From the NCBI GenBank assembly GCA_031841125.1, contig CM063106.1:18352001-18416000 (forward strand): DNA of 64,000 nucleotides, written 5' to 3'. The stretch comes from Acanthococcus lagerstroemiae (Eukaryota > Arthropoda > Insecta > Hemiptera > Eriococcidae). The notes below the pieces were generated by a model. That model searched no databases. It had not been told where the DNA came from and saw only the letters and a program-made list of their open reading frames with translations. Position 1 is the stretch's first letter; each line of letters opens with the position of its first letter. A program made the translations under genes and the position numbers. Shown here piece by piece: positions 44,201-56,170 of this stretch.

Positions 44201-45122
44201 ATGGTCAACTACAGACAAGGTCTGAAATATTTTTTTTAGGTATCAGGGCTGCCACAAAACTCACAGAAACGTCAAAATGTTATATTTGTATTTGGATGTC
44301 AACTACTAGGGCACTGTCAACTACTGGTGACTGTCCCTAACAGTTTTTAAATCAAAACGTTATCCTTCGCTGGGGGCGCCCATCACAATTAAGTGGTTGC
44401 CCTGGCATCCTTTGACCCCCGGTGTTGCGCTCCTTGTCATAGACATCACATCATTACAATTCTCACCGTCTTCTTTGCCAACCGGAAAATTTTTTGCTGC
44501 AGTAGTGAGGGCCACAGACGATAACAAGCATCGAGAAGAGCGAACGTCTTCTTTCGTAACGATAACGTGAGTAAATTGGGAGACGTTGAGGACGGGCGGT
44601 GTCATTTCGATTCAGCGTCGACTCTGAAAACGGAAATACGGACGAAATACCCGAGTTAAGGAATTAACGAACGCATTCGACGGAATTAAAAGAGAACTTT
44701 ACGGCGATTATTTTTAATACCGGACTTCTATCCGCCGTACCTACGTAGGCTGCATCGACGATGGCTGAATTCTATTCGTCGATCCGGTCTCGTGAAATTC
44801 AGTCCGCCGCTGGTTCATTCATATCGCAGCAAGATCGAAATCTGCAGCTCGTTCTCGGTAGTATAATAGAGATTTAATTTCTATTTGTTTGGTTTTTGAA
44901 TCAGCTGCGATAGGGATTTGAAAACGGGCACCCATCCGGACGAAATAAGTTAGATATTGAAAACCTTCTAGCCATCCGAGGAAGCTGAATCGGGTCACAT
45001 TTCGCGAGCTCATCGGACACGCAGTAAAGCCAAACAAAAATGGCTGGTTAATAGACGAAACTTACAACAGCAGTGTCAAAACTGATAATCGCTAATATTA
45101 TACGTATGTATATCTTGTTATT
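44201..45122. other. Intronic stretch, nothing recognised
   Basis: 44600-45050 is somewhat CpG-richer and non-repetitive. No coding evidence on either strand. Confidence 0.35.
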
Positions 45123-45800
45123 CAGAGACGAAACTTGACTTCCAGTTTGGGGGGGGGGGGAATTTGCCTACAAAATTTTTTTAAATTTGAAAATTTTCCA
45201 ATTTTTCAACCATAATATTTTTTTATTTAAAAAAATACAACAAAAAACAAACAAACGTTCTGAGTAAAAGAAAAATTCAAATGAACGTTTTCAAAATTTG
45301 CCAACTGCCAAATTATTGGGCGTGTTTCATCCCTCTCTCCACCATAGTTTCGTCCCTGCAAATGTAGATTGGGACCTTATTCCTCAAGCACTCACATGAG
45401 GATGCCTTAGTCCAGGAGGGTAAGCTGGAGGGATGTAAGGAATATTTGAGGGGAACACATAACTTCCTCTACACATTAAGGTGCTCGTTATCTACTCTTG
45501 GTGATCTCTATTTCTGAATTTCCTCTGATTCGTCTCCTAAACTGGTTCCAATAAAACCCCCCCCCCAAAAAAAACCTACAGAGTTTCAGGTCGATTTGAT
45601 TAGGGGAATCCGTGCCACAAGCTCCCTTTCGTTTTTATGGGAAAAACATATGGAGTTTTGACTTTAGTTCCAGACTAAATTTCTCTCCTATATTCACCAA
45701 GACGAAAGCCCGTAAATTAAACAATAAAACATTTTCTATCAGATTCAGCTTGTGACATTGGGAAATAAGTATTTTGCTTTCAACTTTTAGATTTTAATAA
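45123..45800 (+). mobile_element. Composite repeat: hAT-like part plus 'CAAATG' right part (short copy)
   Basis: It starts CAGAGACGAAACTTGACTTC with a G10 run. The hAT-like end GTTTCGTCCCTG is at 45358, with the right part to about 45800. It lacks the ~380-bp insert of the 30.7-kb copy. A C9 run lies at 45555. Confidence 0.75.
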
Positions 45801-46217
45801 AATGTTCAACTTTCTCAAATTTCAGATTCTAGGTCAAACAGAGAATCTAATAAAAATAGAATAGTCATTGAAATTCGAAATGCAACGTTTTGCTACCGAC
45901 TTTCAGATTTTCGAAATGTCTTCCACATTTCAGCTTTGTTTCAACATGTCAGTAGGGCCGGCTTAAGGCTCGAACGCGCAGAGCGCTTGCCCGGGGCGTC
46001 GTGAATTTAGGGGCGCCGAACGTCCGAAAGACGATGATCCCAACATTATAAAGCTATGAGCCTGAGTTAAACTTGAAAATATTTTTTAGTCTTTGGAATA
46101 AATTGTGTCTAAGTGTTCTTCGGAACAGACGAGATACGATCCATATGGGACTAGACTGTGTCAACGATGGTAATTTAAAATTTTAATCAATAACCCAAAA
46201 GCTCTAATTTATATATA

Positions 46218-48212
46218 CAGGGTTATTAGTCGGATTTCCTTCCGCCACAGAAAAACTAGTTTTTCGCGAAACCAGGTGCACATTGTTCCGCCAGGCGAGC
46301 GGTCTCTTCGAAGAATTTCTTGGGAAACATTCGGGGAAAACTCTGATGGCCTTTGAAGAATTTTATCAAGAATTGCATCGAAAATTTTCGGAAAACCACT
46401 CCAATAATTTCCGAAGAATCGCATCGAAAATTTTTAGAAAATATTTCTATGTTTTCCAAGAAAGTTCATCAGCATTCTTCGAGAAAATTTCCTAACAATT
46501 TTTGAAGAATTTCATAGAAAATATTCGGAGAAAAACTCCGATGGTTTCTGATGAATTTCATCAAAAATCTTCTGGAAACATGTTCGATAATCTCCGAAGA
46601 ATTTCATCGTGAATCTTCGGAAAAAATCTCGGATGATTTTTAGGCAATTTCGCGGTAAATTTTCGGAAAAAATTTCCAATAATTTCGGAAATCTTTAGAA
46701 AAAATCTCCATTGTTTTCCAAAAAATTTCATAAAAATTCTTCGAGAAAATTTCCGGATAATTTTTGGAGAATTCTATCGAAAGTACTCGAGGAATGCCAT
46801 TGAGAGTTTTGAAGAAATGTAGCGAAAATCTTCAGAAAAAATCTTCCATTATTTCCAAAGAATTTCATGAAAAATATTTGGGACAATTCCTTTGATTTTC
46901 AAAGATTATTTCCGCGAACTTTATGGAAAATATTAAGGGTAAATTCCCGATCTTTTTCAGTGAATTTTATCGGATGGTGTTGTGGGACGTATGGCGATGC
47001 ACGCATGCCAAAGTGGCCCCTGAGACACCGCACCCCCGGCATCGGAAACTACCCTTTCGGGCATCGCATCAGTACCGAGGGGGAATTTTATCGGATAGGT
47101 ATCACTGAAAAACATTATCCGATGATTTCAGGAGAAATTTGTGGAAAATTTTAAGAAAACTCTGCAATTATTCCAAAGGATTTTATCGGAAATCATTGAG
47201 AAGTACCTTCGATGATTCTTAAAAGTTTTCTTCAGAAAGAATTTTCTCGGAAAACTCTAGAAATTTTTTCTAAAAATTTTCGATGAGATTCTTCGGAAAT
47301 CATTGTAGTTGTTTTCCGAAAATTTCCGATGCAACTCTTTAAAAGTTACCGGAAAATTTTCCCCAGGAAATTCTTTGGAAAATACTGGGCTTTTTCCTTA
47401 ATATTCCCGACGAATTTCTCCGGAAATAATCACATTTTTTCTCCAAGATTTCTGATTAATTCCTTAGAAATCATTGGAGATTTTCTCTGAACATGTTTGA
47501 CGAAAATCTCAAAAAAGCATCAACATTTTTTCTAAGGATATCCTTCCAAACTCATCACAGATACTTCTCGATAATTCTTGATAAAACTGTTTGAAATCAT
47601 TGGAGATTTTCCCTAAAATTTCTGACAAAATTCGCCTGATAAAAGTCATTGAAAATGATCGGAAATTTACCCTTAATATTTTCGATAAAGTTCGTCGGAA
47701 ATAATCTTTGAAAATTAAAGGAAACGTTTCGAATATTTCCTATGAAATTCCTTGGAAATAATTGAAGGTTTTTTCTGAAGATATTCCGGTACAGTTCTTC
47801 AAAACTTTTAGTGTTATTCTTCTAGTACTTTCGATAAAATTCTTCAAAAATTATCAGGATGTTTTCTCAAAGAATTTTAATGAAATGGAGATTTTCGAAA
47901 TTACTGGAAATTTTTTTCTCGAAAATTTACTATGAAATTGCTTAAAAATCATCCAAGAGTTTTTATTCTTCGAAAATTATCGCAAATTTTTCCTGAATAG
48001 GAGAGTTTTCTCGAAGATTTCTGATGAAATTCTTCGGAAATTTAAAATTCTTCCTGAAGATTCTTGATAAAATTTTCAAAAGCCATCGGAGTTTCCCTGA
48101 ATATTTCCCATGAAATTCTTGTCGAAAAGACTGCTTGCCTGGTGAAACAACGTACACCTGGTTTCGCGAAAAACTAGTTTTTCTATGGCGGAAGGGAAAC
48201 CGACTAACCCTG
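46218..48212. mobile_element. Large foldback element, arms of ~46-bp repeats (copy 2)
   Basis: The ends are CAGGGTTATTAGTCGG and CCGACTAACCCTG, flanked by TATA on the left and TACA on the right. The next ~100 bp match copy 1 closely ('CGCCAGGCGAGCGGTCTCTT', 'GATGGCCTTTGAAG'). The arms again consist of ~46-bp GAAGAATTTCATCGG-type units in mirror arrangement. It is ~570 bp shorter than copy 1. An R1-tail module (46976-47082) is nested in the left arm. No transposase. Confidence 0.9.
46962..47096 (-). mobile_element. R1-tail module with 14-bp target duplication
   Basis: The insert 46976-47082 (107 bp) is the minus-strand tail module (GGCGATGCACGCATGCC, GAGACACCGCACCC, CCCTTTCGGGCATCGCAT). GAATTTTATCGGAT is perfectly duplicated at 46962-46975 and 47083-47096. 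Target duplications of this size show it moved by target-primed reverse transcription. It is therefore either a very short 5'-truncated LINE copy or a mini-SINE. Confidence 0.9.
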
Positions 48213-48611
48213 TACATATATAATTATTATGTTGATACTGTCAGTTGTTACAGTGCTACTGAGTGCTAACTGATACCTGCAAGCTGTTCTATGTACAATA
48301 AATTCCAAATCTTTCCTGAAAATAACTGCCCACTGAAAATTCATTTTTCACCCAGTTTTTTCACGGGGAATATTCCCATCGCCCAGTACTAGGTATAGGC
48401 CTACAGTATTTGGCTTGCTTCACACATCATTCGTTAAACCACAATAAATAGGACAGTAAACGCCATAAAATATTTATTGGTTTATGTAAGTGATTAACTT
48501 TGTATATTTACAACGAATATTTTTGTAAACGGCGACGAGTAAATTGCCTTCCTGTCGAAGGCGTGTTCTTAAATAATAATTACAAATTTACTGTATAACC
48601 CTCCTCCCCCC

Positions 48612-48960
48612 GATAGTTAACCTCAAGTTACCCTCGAATTACCTTCAGATTGCCCTTGTTCTCATTTAGTTACCCAGGTAACTGGCGGGATACTAACCTC
48701 TGTAATTAGTTACCCTCTGGTTACAGGTGTAAAGTTACCCTTTTGTTACCCTCGGATTACCCTTGTTCCCCTTTAGTTACCCGGGTAACTGGTGGGAGTT
48801 TGCGCATCAGGCTCTAGTTACCCGGTTGCCAGCGGAAAAGATATCTATTTGTTACCCTCAGGTTACCCACAGATTACCCTTGTTCCCCTTTAGTTACCCG
48901 GGTAACTGGCGGGATACTACGCCATTAGTTACCCTCTAATTACCCGCGGTGGAAAACGTT
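48612..48960. repeat. GTTACCC-rich tandem repeat with palindromic core
   Basis: Three units of 107-116 bp share 'GATTACCCTTGTTCCCCTTT' and 'GGTAACTGGCGGGATACTA'. The palindrome AGTTACCCGGGTAACT is perfect at 48775 and 48891 and has one mismatch at 48668. GTTACCC or its complement recurs many times in each unit. No gene. Confidence 0.85.
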
Positions 48961-48984
48961 ACCCATTGATCTTTTTATATTTTG

Positions 48985-49411
48985 AAAAAGATCGAGGAAT
49001 CGATTTTTTTTTTTTTTTACAAAAGATCGATCTTTTAGTAGGTATTTGGATACATTTTCTATTCCGTACTATCAGCGTTGTCCGGACGAAATTTCATGGC
49101 AAGTACTGTCCCATGAAGAGTTGCATCAGATTCAATTGATACCAACTGGTACTCTTCCACTTTATAAAAAATTGATTAATTCATTCCTTCTGATTTTCCT
49201 TTTTCTAGTGAAGTGTCTGCCATAAACAATAATTAATAACAAAATCACTGTATAAGAAAACTGAGAACATTAAAAAAAAAAAATCTTTACTTCACCGTAT
49301 TTAAGTTACAAAGCTTTCGAGCGCTCTTGGTACATAGACTATCTTTAGACGTACGTTTTTGTATAATGAATCCGAAAAAACTCGATCTTTAATCGATTAA
49401 TCGATCTTTTT
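48985..49411. mobile_element. Possible TIR element with AAAAAGATCGA ends
   Basis: AAAAAGATCGAGGAATCGAT (48985) pairs with the complement at 49391-49411 (19 of 21 positions). AAAAGATCGATCTTTT near 49021 and CTCGATTAATCGAG at 49452 are perfect palindromes of the same theme. The borders and target duplication are unclear. Confidence 0.45.
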
Positions 49412-49667
49412 GTAGACGAAAGCTTGAGCCGGGCTTTCTTCAAATGTTCAAAACTCGATTAATCGAGCTATCGCAATGTTCGATCTTTCCTCAACACTAT
49501 TGCTAAGCTCAGTCTATATACGAAGTAGTGTTTAGTCAAAGGCCAAAACATTGCGGTGATTACAGCATCGTTGATGCGAGGTTATATCTAATCTCTAGCA
49601 GACTTTATCTGCGAGTAGTGCGACGCCACAAAAATTATAAAATTTTATGATCAAAAAACCAAAACGT

Positions 49668-49933
49668 GTGGCGTAGCCAAGGGGTAGACGAAGGGGGCGA
49701 ATGCCTCCCCCAAGGCATTTGAAATTGAATGTAAAATATGCAAGAATGAGCAACTTTTCGACTTTAAAACACGTTTTTCGAGAAAAAAATTCGCTCGAGC
49801 AGTAATTTTACTTTCCTTTTCATAAAATAGTCCTCTAATATCGGCGATTTTAAAAAAATACCTCAATTTCCGACTTTTTCTCCCTTGAAAATCTTACTTT
49901 GTCTCCCCCTTGGGAAAATCCTGGCTACGCCAC
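49668..49933 (-). mobile_element. MITE with GTGGCGTAGCCA ends (copy 2)
   Basis: GTGGCGTAGCCAAGG at the left and CCTGGCTACGCCAC at the right form inverted termini of 12-14 bp. The interior is the complement of copy 1 ('AAAACACGTTTTTCGA', 'AATAGTCCTCTAATATC'). 266 bp. Confidence 0.85.
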
Positions 49934-51375
49934 TGCGTAGGCCGAGAATACATATTACACTGTAATACCATCTTACCCGGGGTTGGATCACGTAGTAGCT
50001 AGAGGGTAGAGCCCCCTGGTGAGGTATAAAAGTAAGGATTAGACCCGAAGGTTTCACAGTCATGAACTCTTTTATTTGTTTATTTTGGTTTTGTCGATTT
50101 AAAATTAAGAATGTCGTGTCCCTCCCTGGGGAAAGTATACCGATCGTCACTACGGCTTAGCTGACTCCATGTAAGTCAAAAGCAAATTGTTCACTTTTTG
50201 CGGGGGATGGATAGAGAGGCAGACATCGTATCATGGTTTGCGACACCGAAACTGCTGGAACCGACTACACAAAATTAAAACGGTCGAGTAAAAAATTAAA
50301 ATCCGGTAGCACCTCCGGAACCACACCTACGCATATTTACTTTTATCGTTACTGATGTGGGAGACAAAAGCAAGGTAGAAATGTTGAATTACACTAAAAT
50401 GGTGCGTTAAAGGGCGCATTAACATGGTTCATAAAACCAATTTTCATCGGCCGATGTATCCGCTCGAATGATCGTATCAGCTCGTTCATATGTGAAGAAA
50501 ACGCTTTTCACTTTTTCTCCGAACTCATTCGAGAATTAAAAAAAAAAAAATCATTTATACGTCGCAGGTACACGACTACATAAAATCTAGTACACAGTGT
50601 CACAAACTGAACGATAGAGCGTGAAATTTATCGGTCGGTATAATTTATACTAATATCGGGCAAAAAGAATCTGGAGTGCGTCATTTAACTGGAGGGCACC
50701 ATAAACGAGCACAGGACAGACATGGCAAAATAGGATGTAAAAGGACGTAATGTGCCAAATAAAACGGACATATCGATGCGTTTTGTGAGTTGTGCGATAT
50801 CTACACCGCCAACTAATTGGACCAATCGTTGGCGTCATTCTGTATCGACAGAAATTTAAAAGAAGTTTTCCAAGCTGCGACCAGAAAACAGCACTCAGCA
50901 GCAGTCGATTGTAAACATTTCCAGAAACAAAGTCGCATTATTTTTCACTTTGCGATAAAATTTCCGCACTTCGTACCAGCAAAAGGTAAATAGAGAAACG
51001 TGATTTCAGAGCATTTGTGCGTTTAAATAACTAAATGCGAGGATATTTTGATACGGAGCTCGCTGCAAACGAATGATGGAGTGAAATAAAATAAAAAATT
51101 TACCTTTCATTCGTATCTTATTTAGGTACATTCGCAGTCATTTTTTTCACTTCCTGGTTACATTGTTTCGCTGTCATAAAATCGATTCACTAGCTTTCTG
51201 TGCGAGCTCGACCTAACTCTGCAGAAAAAAAATAAATTTATACTTCATTCTTCTTCATGAAGAGGAAAAAATTCACGGTGTTATTATTTTCGGGACGAAT
51301 TGACTCCTCAGAGACTGATTTTTCCGTCTGAGGTTTTTACAAGGAAGTAGAATAGAGACAATCTAAGCCCTTAAT
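49934..51375. other. Intronic stretch, nothing recognised
   Basis: Non-repetitive. A donor-like AAAAGGTAAATAG occurs at 50980, but no exon is supported. Confidence 0.35.
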
Positions 51376-52190
51376 CTTGTTAACCAGGAGATCGAGTTGG
51401 CTGATGTCATCTGATCAACTTTTCCCTCGGATTGAAATAACCGTATATTCGTTCCTCCCCTTGGGTGATACGGATATTAACAGTAGGATAGCGCAACCCA
51501 TATTAGAATTTTATCGAAAAAGTAATCTTTTCAAATCAAAAATAAATCTGGGAATCAAAATATTATTTTTGATAACTTATGTTTGGAGTGTAGCCTTGTA
51601 TGAATGAGAAACTTAGATCATCGGAAAACCAGAGGAGAGAAGGACAAAAGCTTTTGAGATGTGGTGCCATAGGCGGGTACCTACTTAGTATCAAATAGAC
51701 AGAAAAGGTAGGAAATGAGAAAATACTTAACAGAGTAGAAGATAAAATGGATATTTGGAACAGGATTTTCTCAAAATGGGGCGAAGTAAGATTTTCAAGG
51801 GAGAAAAAGTCGAAAATTGAGGTATTCTTAAAAAATTGCCGATACTAGAGGACTATTTTATGGAAAATGAAGGTGAAATGACTACTCAAGTAAAAATGTT
51901 TCGTGTTTTAAAGGCGAAAATTAGCTCATTTTCGCATATTTTACATTCAACTTCAGGTGCCTTGGGGGAGGCATTCGCCCCCTAAGGAGGATAGATAAAC
52001 TAAGAAGGCATAACTTGAGGCGCCCTGGAATAATGTCACTGCTGCTAGAAGAAAGGATGAAGGAAAGAAGATTTCAGTATGTTCAACAGTTAATCGAAAA
52101 ATATGTCAAATTTGGAAACGAAGGAACTCGCACGAGATAGGGAAAAATGGAGAGCAACATTAAACCAGTCGTAAGACTGAAAATCTCAAT
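51376..52190 (+). pseudogene. RTE-clade LINE, 3' part of ORF with a MITE fragment inside
   Basis: KINLGIKILFLITYVWSVAL (about 51540), followed past a stop by RRTKAFEMWCHRRVP (about 51640), is the 'CYVWSVLLYG...AFEMWC.RR' block of RTE ORFs. After a break it continues RRIDKLRRHNLRRPG (about 51990), LLEERMKERRFQ and GKMESNI (about 52140). Between the halves (about 51778-51985) lies a copy of the GTGGCGTAGCCA MITE interior. Many stops. The 'FEMWCHRR' lineage is distinct from the RTE at 5.2-7 kb. Confidence 0.85.
51778..51985 (+). mobile_element. MITE interior fragment (GTGGCGTAGCC family, copy 3)
   Basis: It matches 32430-32635: AAGATTTTCAAGGGAGAAAA, 'GAGGACTATTTTATGG', 'CATTCGCCCCC'. The outer termini are worn or lost, so the insertion borders in the RTE relic are approximate. 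Confidence 0.75.
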
Positions 52191-52676
52191 GTAATCATCA
52201 TACATTCGTTACAGCGACGAAATCAGAAACATTCTATTTTTTTAGTTCGATCACCAGTAGAGAATTCCGGAGGCAGTTCTGGAAGGGGCAATTCAGAATG
52301 TGTAAGAATTGCATAGCTTTTACTCCCACTTACCTCCCAGTATTTGGATCATTTTTCATGACCTTGAGATGAAAACTTATCGATAAATGAGAAATAATTG
52401 ATATTTAGAGGTGTGTGTGCTGTTAAATATTTTTGTCAATACTGATGGATATCAGAAAACCTTACAAAATGTAGAGTGGTCCTTACTTACTCTTGCTTTT
52501 ATTTTCTTCTTCAAAATTCGATACACCAACCCGAAAATGGGTTCCAATAAAACAAATTAGAAACTCAGTTTCAGCTCGTTCGGATAAGAGAAACACATAC
52601 CTCGAATCTTCTTCCTGAACTGTAAAAACTGCAGCGTTTGAACTTTTTTTCTAATTTTTTTTCTTCGTATTCTATA

Positions 52677-53168
52677 CGTGGCAGCAGGGATGATAAGCCA
52701 TTCAATACAGCTTAAACTTATGGCTTTTGCTTACGACCTTGAAAATATGGCTGATGCTTATAGCTTATAGCTTATGAATTGATTGGCTTAAGCTTATGGC
52801 TTATAGCTTAAACTTATGGCTTATTTGTATTTCCAGCGATTGATATGAGCGCTATAGTCGAGGTAAGTTGTTCTGTTATCAATTTTGGAAGAAATGGTGA
52901 TGAATGGCCGTTAACATTGTGCGTGGGATATTGGTTCGAAAAGCATAAAATAAAAAATGTTAAGATAAAATTGAAATATTTAAAATTTTCAGATTTGAGA
53001 AACAAAAAAAAAATCATGAATCAGCCGAAAAAATATGGCTTATGCTTTATGGCTTATAGCTTACAGCACATTTGGCTTAAACTTATAGCTGACTTAATTG
53101 CCCAAAAACCTTCAGCTTATGGCTTAAATCTTATAGCTTATGGCTGACTTATCATCCCTGCGTGGCAG
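52677..53168. mobile_element. hAT-type MITE with perfect 8-bp duplication
   Basis: The element 52685-53160 has ends CAGGGATGATAAG and CTTATCATCCCTG. CGTGGCAG is perfectly repeated at 52677-52684 and 53161-53168. Both subterminal regions carry many copies of 'CTTATGGCTTATAGC', as expected for transposase binding sites. Non-coding interior. Confidence 0.93.
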
Positions 53169-53751
53169 TTTCTATAAGAAGGAGTAACTTTGTTGATCCG
53201 ACAAATTTTGGGTTATGGACAGTACATAATAAAGGAATGAATGCCCATTCCAACGAGCTATCGGCGAGATTTGTAGCGTTTTTTGTTCCGGAGATACAAG
53301 CGGTCAAAGGTGAGTGTAACAAAAACGCGAAAAACGCGTTTAAATTTAAACACACCTTTTTCTCCCACTCCCTCGAGCGGCCCTAACTCGCCGTGGAATC
53401 ACGTTACCAGCCTCGACGAGGGCTTGTCGGAAAGGTAATTTTACGCTCTTCTGTCTGTTAACAATACAGAACATCGGATTTATTCGTGAGCTCCGAAAAA
53501 CCACGAAGAAGCCAACGCAAACATTCGCATTCTTTTCTCATTCTCTTTCATAATTCTCTTTCTCTCTTTCCTTTCCCTCTTCTCTCTCACACGCGTAAAT
53601 TTTGTCCCTCCGTAACTGCGATGTTTTTCCTATAGAAATCAACCAAAATATCAAAATTGATCTTTCGACCAAAACATTTTGTTTTTCTTTTTTCGCGTTT
53701 TCTGAGACTTTGATCGATCGACAAAGTTACCCCTTTTTATAGAAACTGCCA
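52679..53751. mobile_element. TIR element with ~36-bp ends, split by a hAT MITE
   Basis: TGGCAGTTTCTATAAGAAGG (53163) and its complement ending at 53751 form inverted repeats of about 36 bp with three or four mismatches. The outermost bases of the left end are also present at 52679, before the hAT insert, because that insert duplicated CGTGGCAG. Without the insert the element is about 590 bp. A 74-codon open frame (53162-53386) begins in the TIR and is not a known protein. Confidence 0.8.
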
Positions 53752-54189
53752 CAGATTATGATAACAAAAATGTACACGTTTTGGATACGTTTACGGCGAC
53801 TCTTTCCTCTCAAATGTCAACTCAAATGACCTTTACGAAGAGGATAGTTATTTAAAGATTTAGCGGCCCCGAAGTGGAGCTCCCCCCCCCCACTCATGTT
53901 TTCCTGTAGACGCTCTTATTCAGTCCTATTCCTCGCTATACTTGGAAGTTATTACTTTTTAAAAATTTATTAGTAACTATCATGTTTCCATCTTAACGTT
54001 TGTGTACCTCTTCTTCTTTTGCCGTCCAGCGGTTGCCAAAAGGTGGCCCTACAGGTCCATCGGTCGTCTCTGAGGCGGGAGATGTGTCCCGCCAACCCCC
54101 ATTTTATTCTTTTGGTCTGCTAAACTGAATTATTACTGAACATTAATTTTCTTTTAATAACCGAGATTCTTGCCCTGTCCCTTCTTGCT
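53752..54189. other. Intronic stretch, nothing recognised
   Basis: A C10 run at 53881 and a short perfect hairpin GGCGGGA-GATGTG-TCCCGCC near 54082. No gene. Confidence 0.35.
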
Positions 54190-54510
54190 ATCCCTCGAAT
54201 GTATACTTTTATATAAATCGTCCTGTCTGGCTAATTTGTACATAGCATGATGCGAGCGTCTAACAAACGTCTTTTATCTCCTGCATTCTTGTATTTTCAG
54301 TATGTGATATCTTATCAAAATCACATTCTTCTTTTTATTTTCATAACTCACATTTCTTTTTTCTCCCTCGATCTGCTAAGTAGAGTATCCTTTAGTTTAG
54401 TTATATAGTTTATGTTTAGCACTCATGTGATCTGCTTTTGTTATTCGGATTCGATCAATACACGCGCTTTATACTCTCGTTTTTTGATTTCACATGAGCT
54501 TGTTGCGGTC
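54190..54510 (+). repeat. Inverted-repeat partner of 55840-56170
   Basis: CGTCCTGTCTGG, ATGCGAGCGTCTAACAAACG, TCTCCTGCATTC and 'TTATTTTCATAACTCAC' all recur in reverse complement at 56170-55840. The two arms lie ~1.3 kb apart. Confidence 0.75.
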
Positions 54511-55839
54511 CGGACTAAACACTTCTCGTACAAATCTCAAAAACCCGGCAGATATCTTGATTCTCTTTGAATTCAGTTTTATTTGGAATCATTATGAGTA
54601 GATGATTCCAGGAAGAAGAGGGCCCAAAACATGATTTGCGTATTCTCAATACAGTTTTTGATTCGGATTGGGAGTTAGATCTTAGTTGCGACCCACTGGG
54701 ATGCCGATGCAGAAGGCTGAATCCCTATTAAAATCATTTTATAGTGAACACGTGTACCTACTCAACATCGACTACCACCTTGAAAAAATGACCTAGATGG
54801 GAGTCCAGAGTCCTGCACTTGCACCCTGGGGAGTCTAAATTAAAAACTATTTCCGAAAATGGATTCAGCGACGGTCAACACCTATGTCAGTGCGTTGTAT
54901 ACGTATATTTTTGAGCCTCCTCTTCAGTCTCCCCGCCCCCGGCCCATCGCCTTAAAAAATCTCATATAAAATTGAATTCAGGTAGTATCAAATTCCTTAC
55001 CGAAAACTTGTAAAATTACATTTGTAGCATTATTACTGGCTGAGAAAAATATTTTCCAATTATAAAGAGAAACGATTATAACTCAAAACTTCGTGTATTT
55101 TTTCATATTATAATGAAGTGAGGGCGAGAGGCAGGTGTTTCACTAATCCGATTGAGCTACAACTTTGCCCGATTATTATTTTATTGGAATTAATGGGGGA
55201 GGGGGGAGGGCATTTCATAGGGTATTCGATGATTGAAAATAAATACCACTATAGTGTACTAAGTGTAAACATCTTCAAATTTTGCTAAATTTTTGAATGA
55301 GCGATAATTTTCAGAAAATTTGTAACGTCAATCGCTGTGCCATTAAATTATTATTTCTAAGGGAGTTGGGGATGAGGTGAGTAGCTCAAAAGAGACGCTA
55401 ATACATCGGAGGTCGTTTAAGAAGTGTCCGTCAGATTCGCTAAATTTCTTCAAAGTTCATTTACGACTATTTTTGTGATCCTTCTAGATATAGGGTTCTT
55501 CTAGTCACGCTCCAGACTACTTAATATTCTTCTATCCTTTCTTAAGACCCATTCAGTACTCGTACAAGAAACTCAAAATCTTTCTGACTAACAATGTTCA
55601 GTATCATTTAAAAGTATATAAGGATCTTGTTCACGTGGCATCCGCGAACGCAAAGCACATGTTTGAGGGTGGGGATTGATGAAAAAGCCCGACTAAGACT
55701 TTAAAATTTTCAGCTGATATAAAAATCTCCTCGTCTAATTTATATTCCTGACCGATTGACTGATACTAATTAAATATCAAAGAAATTGCGGATTTTTCGG
55801 GGTTTCGAGAGAGAAAGGGAGGGGGAGAGAGAGAGAGAG
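54511..55839. repeat. Interval between inverted arms: 37.7-kb-type repeat and AAGACT-like tract
   Basis: 55141-55340 matches the repeat at 37740-37900. 55440-55620 has AAGACT-type units. A GA-rich microsatellite lies at 55811-55846. No gene. Confidence 0.45.
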
Positions 55840-56170
55840 AGAGAGATGATGAGTACGAGAGCTTTGAAATCAAATAGATGAAAGAGTGTTAAAAAATGCG
55901 TGTATTGTGCGAGGGATAGTACGAGCAGATCTTCAGAGTGCGAAACATAAATTATAATTCAGTGGTACCTGAACTAAAATGAACCGGACGTTCTGCCTGG
56001 GTCGATCGAGGGAGAGAAAGGAGAGTGAGTCATGAAAATAAAAAGAAGATGGTTTTCAGAAAATCACGTACTGGAAACGCAGGAATGCAGGAGACAAAAG
56101 ACATCTGTTAGACGCTCGCATCAGGCTGCGCAGAAAGTGACCAGGCAGGACGATTAGACAAGTTACACAA
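55840..56170 (-). repeat. Inverted-repeat partner of 54190-54510
   Basis: The reverse complement reads GTCCTGCCTGGTC, ATGCGAGCGTCTAACAGATG, TCTCCTGCATTCC, and further 'TTTATTTTCATGACTCAC', parallel to 54208-54350. Confidence 0.75.

Noticed and set aside
48612..48960. Telomeric repeat
   Set aside because: GTTACCC is repeated only inside ~110-bp units and is neither the insect (TTAGG)n nor a contiguous hexamer/heptamer array.
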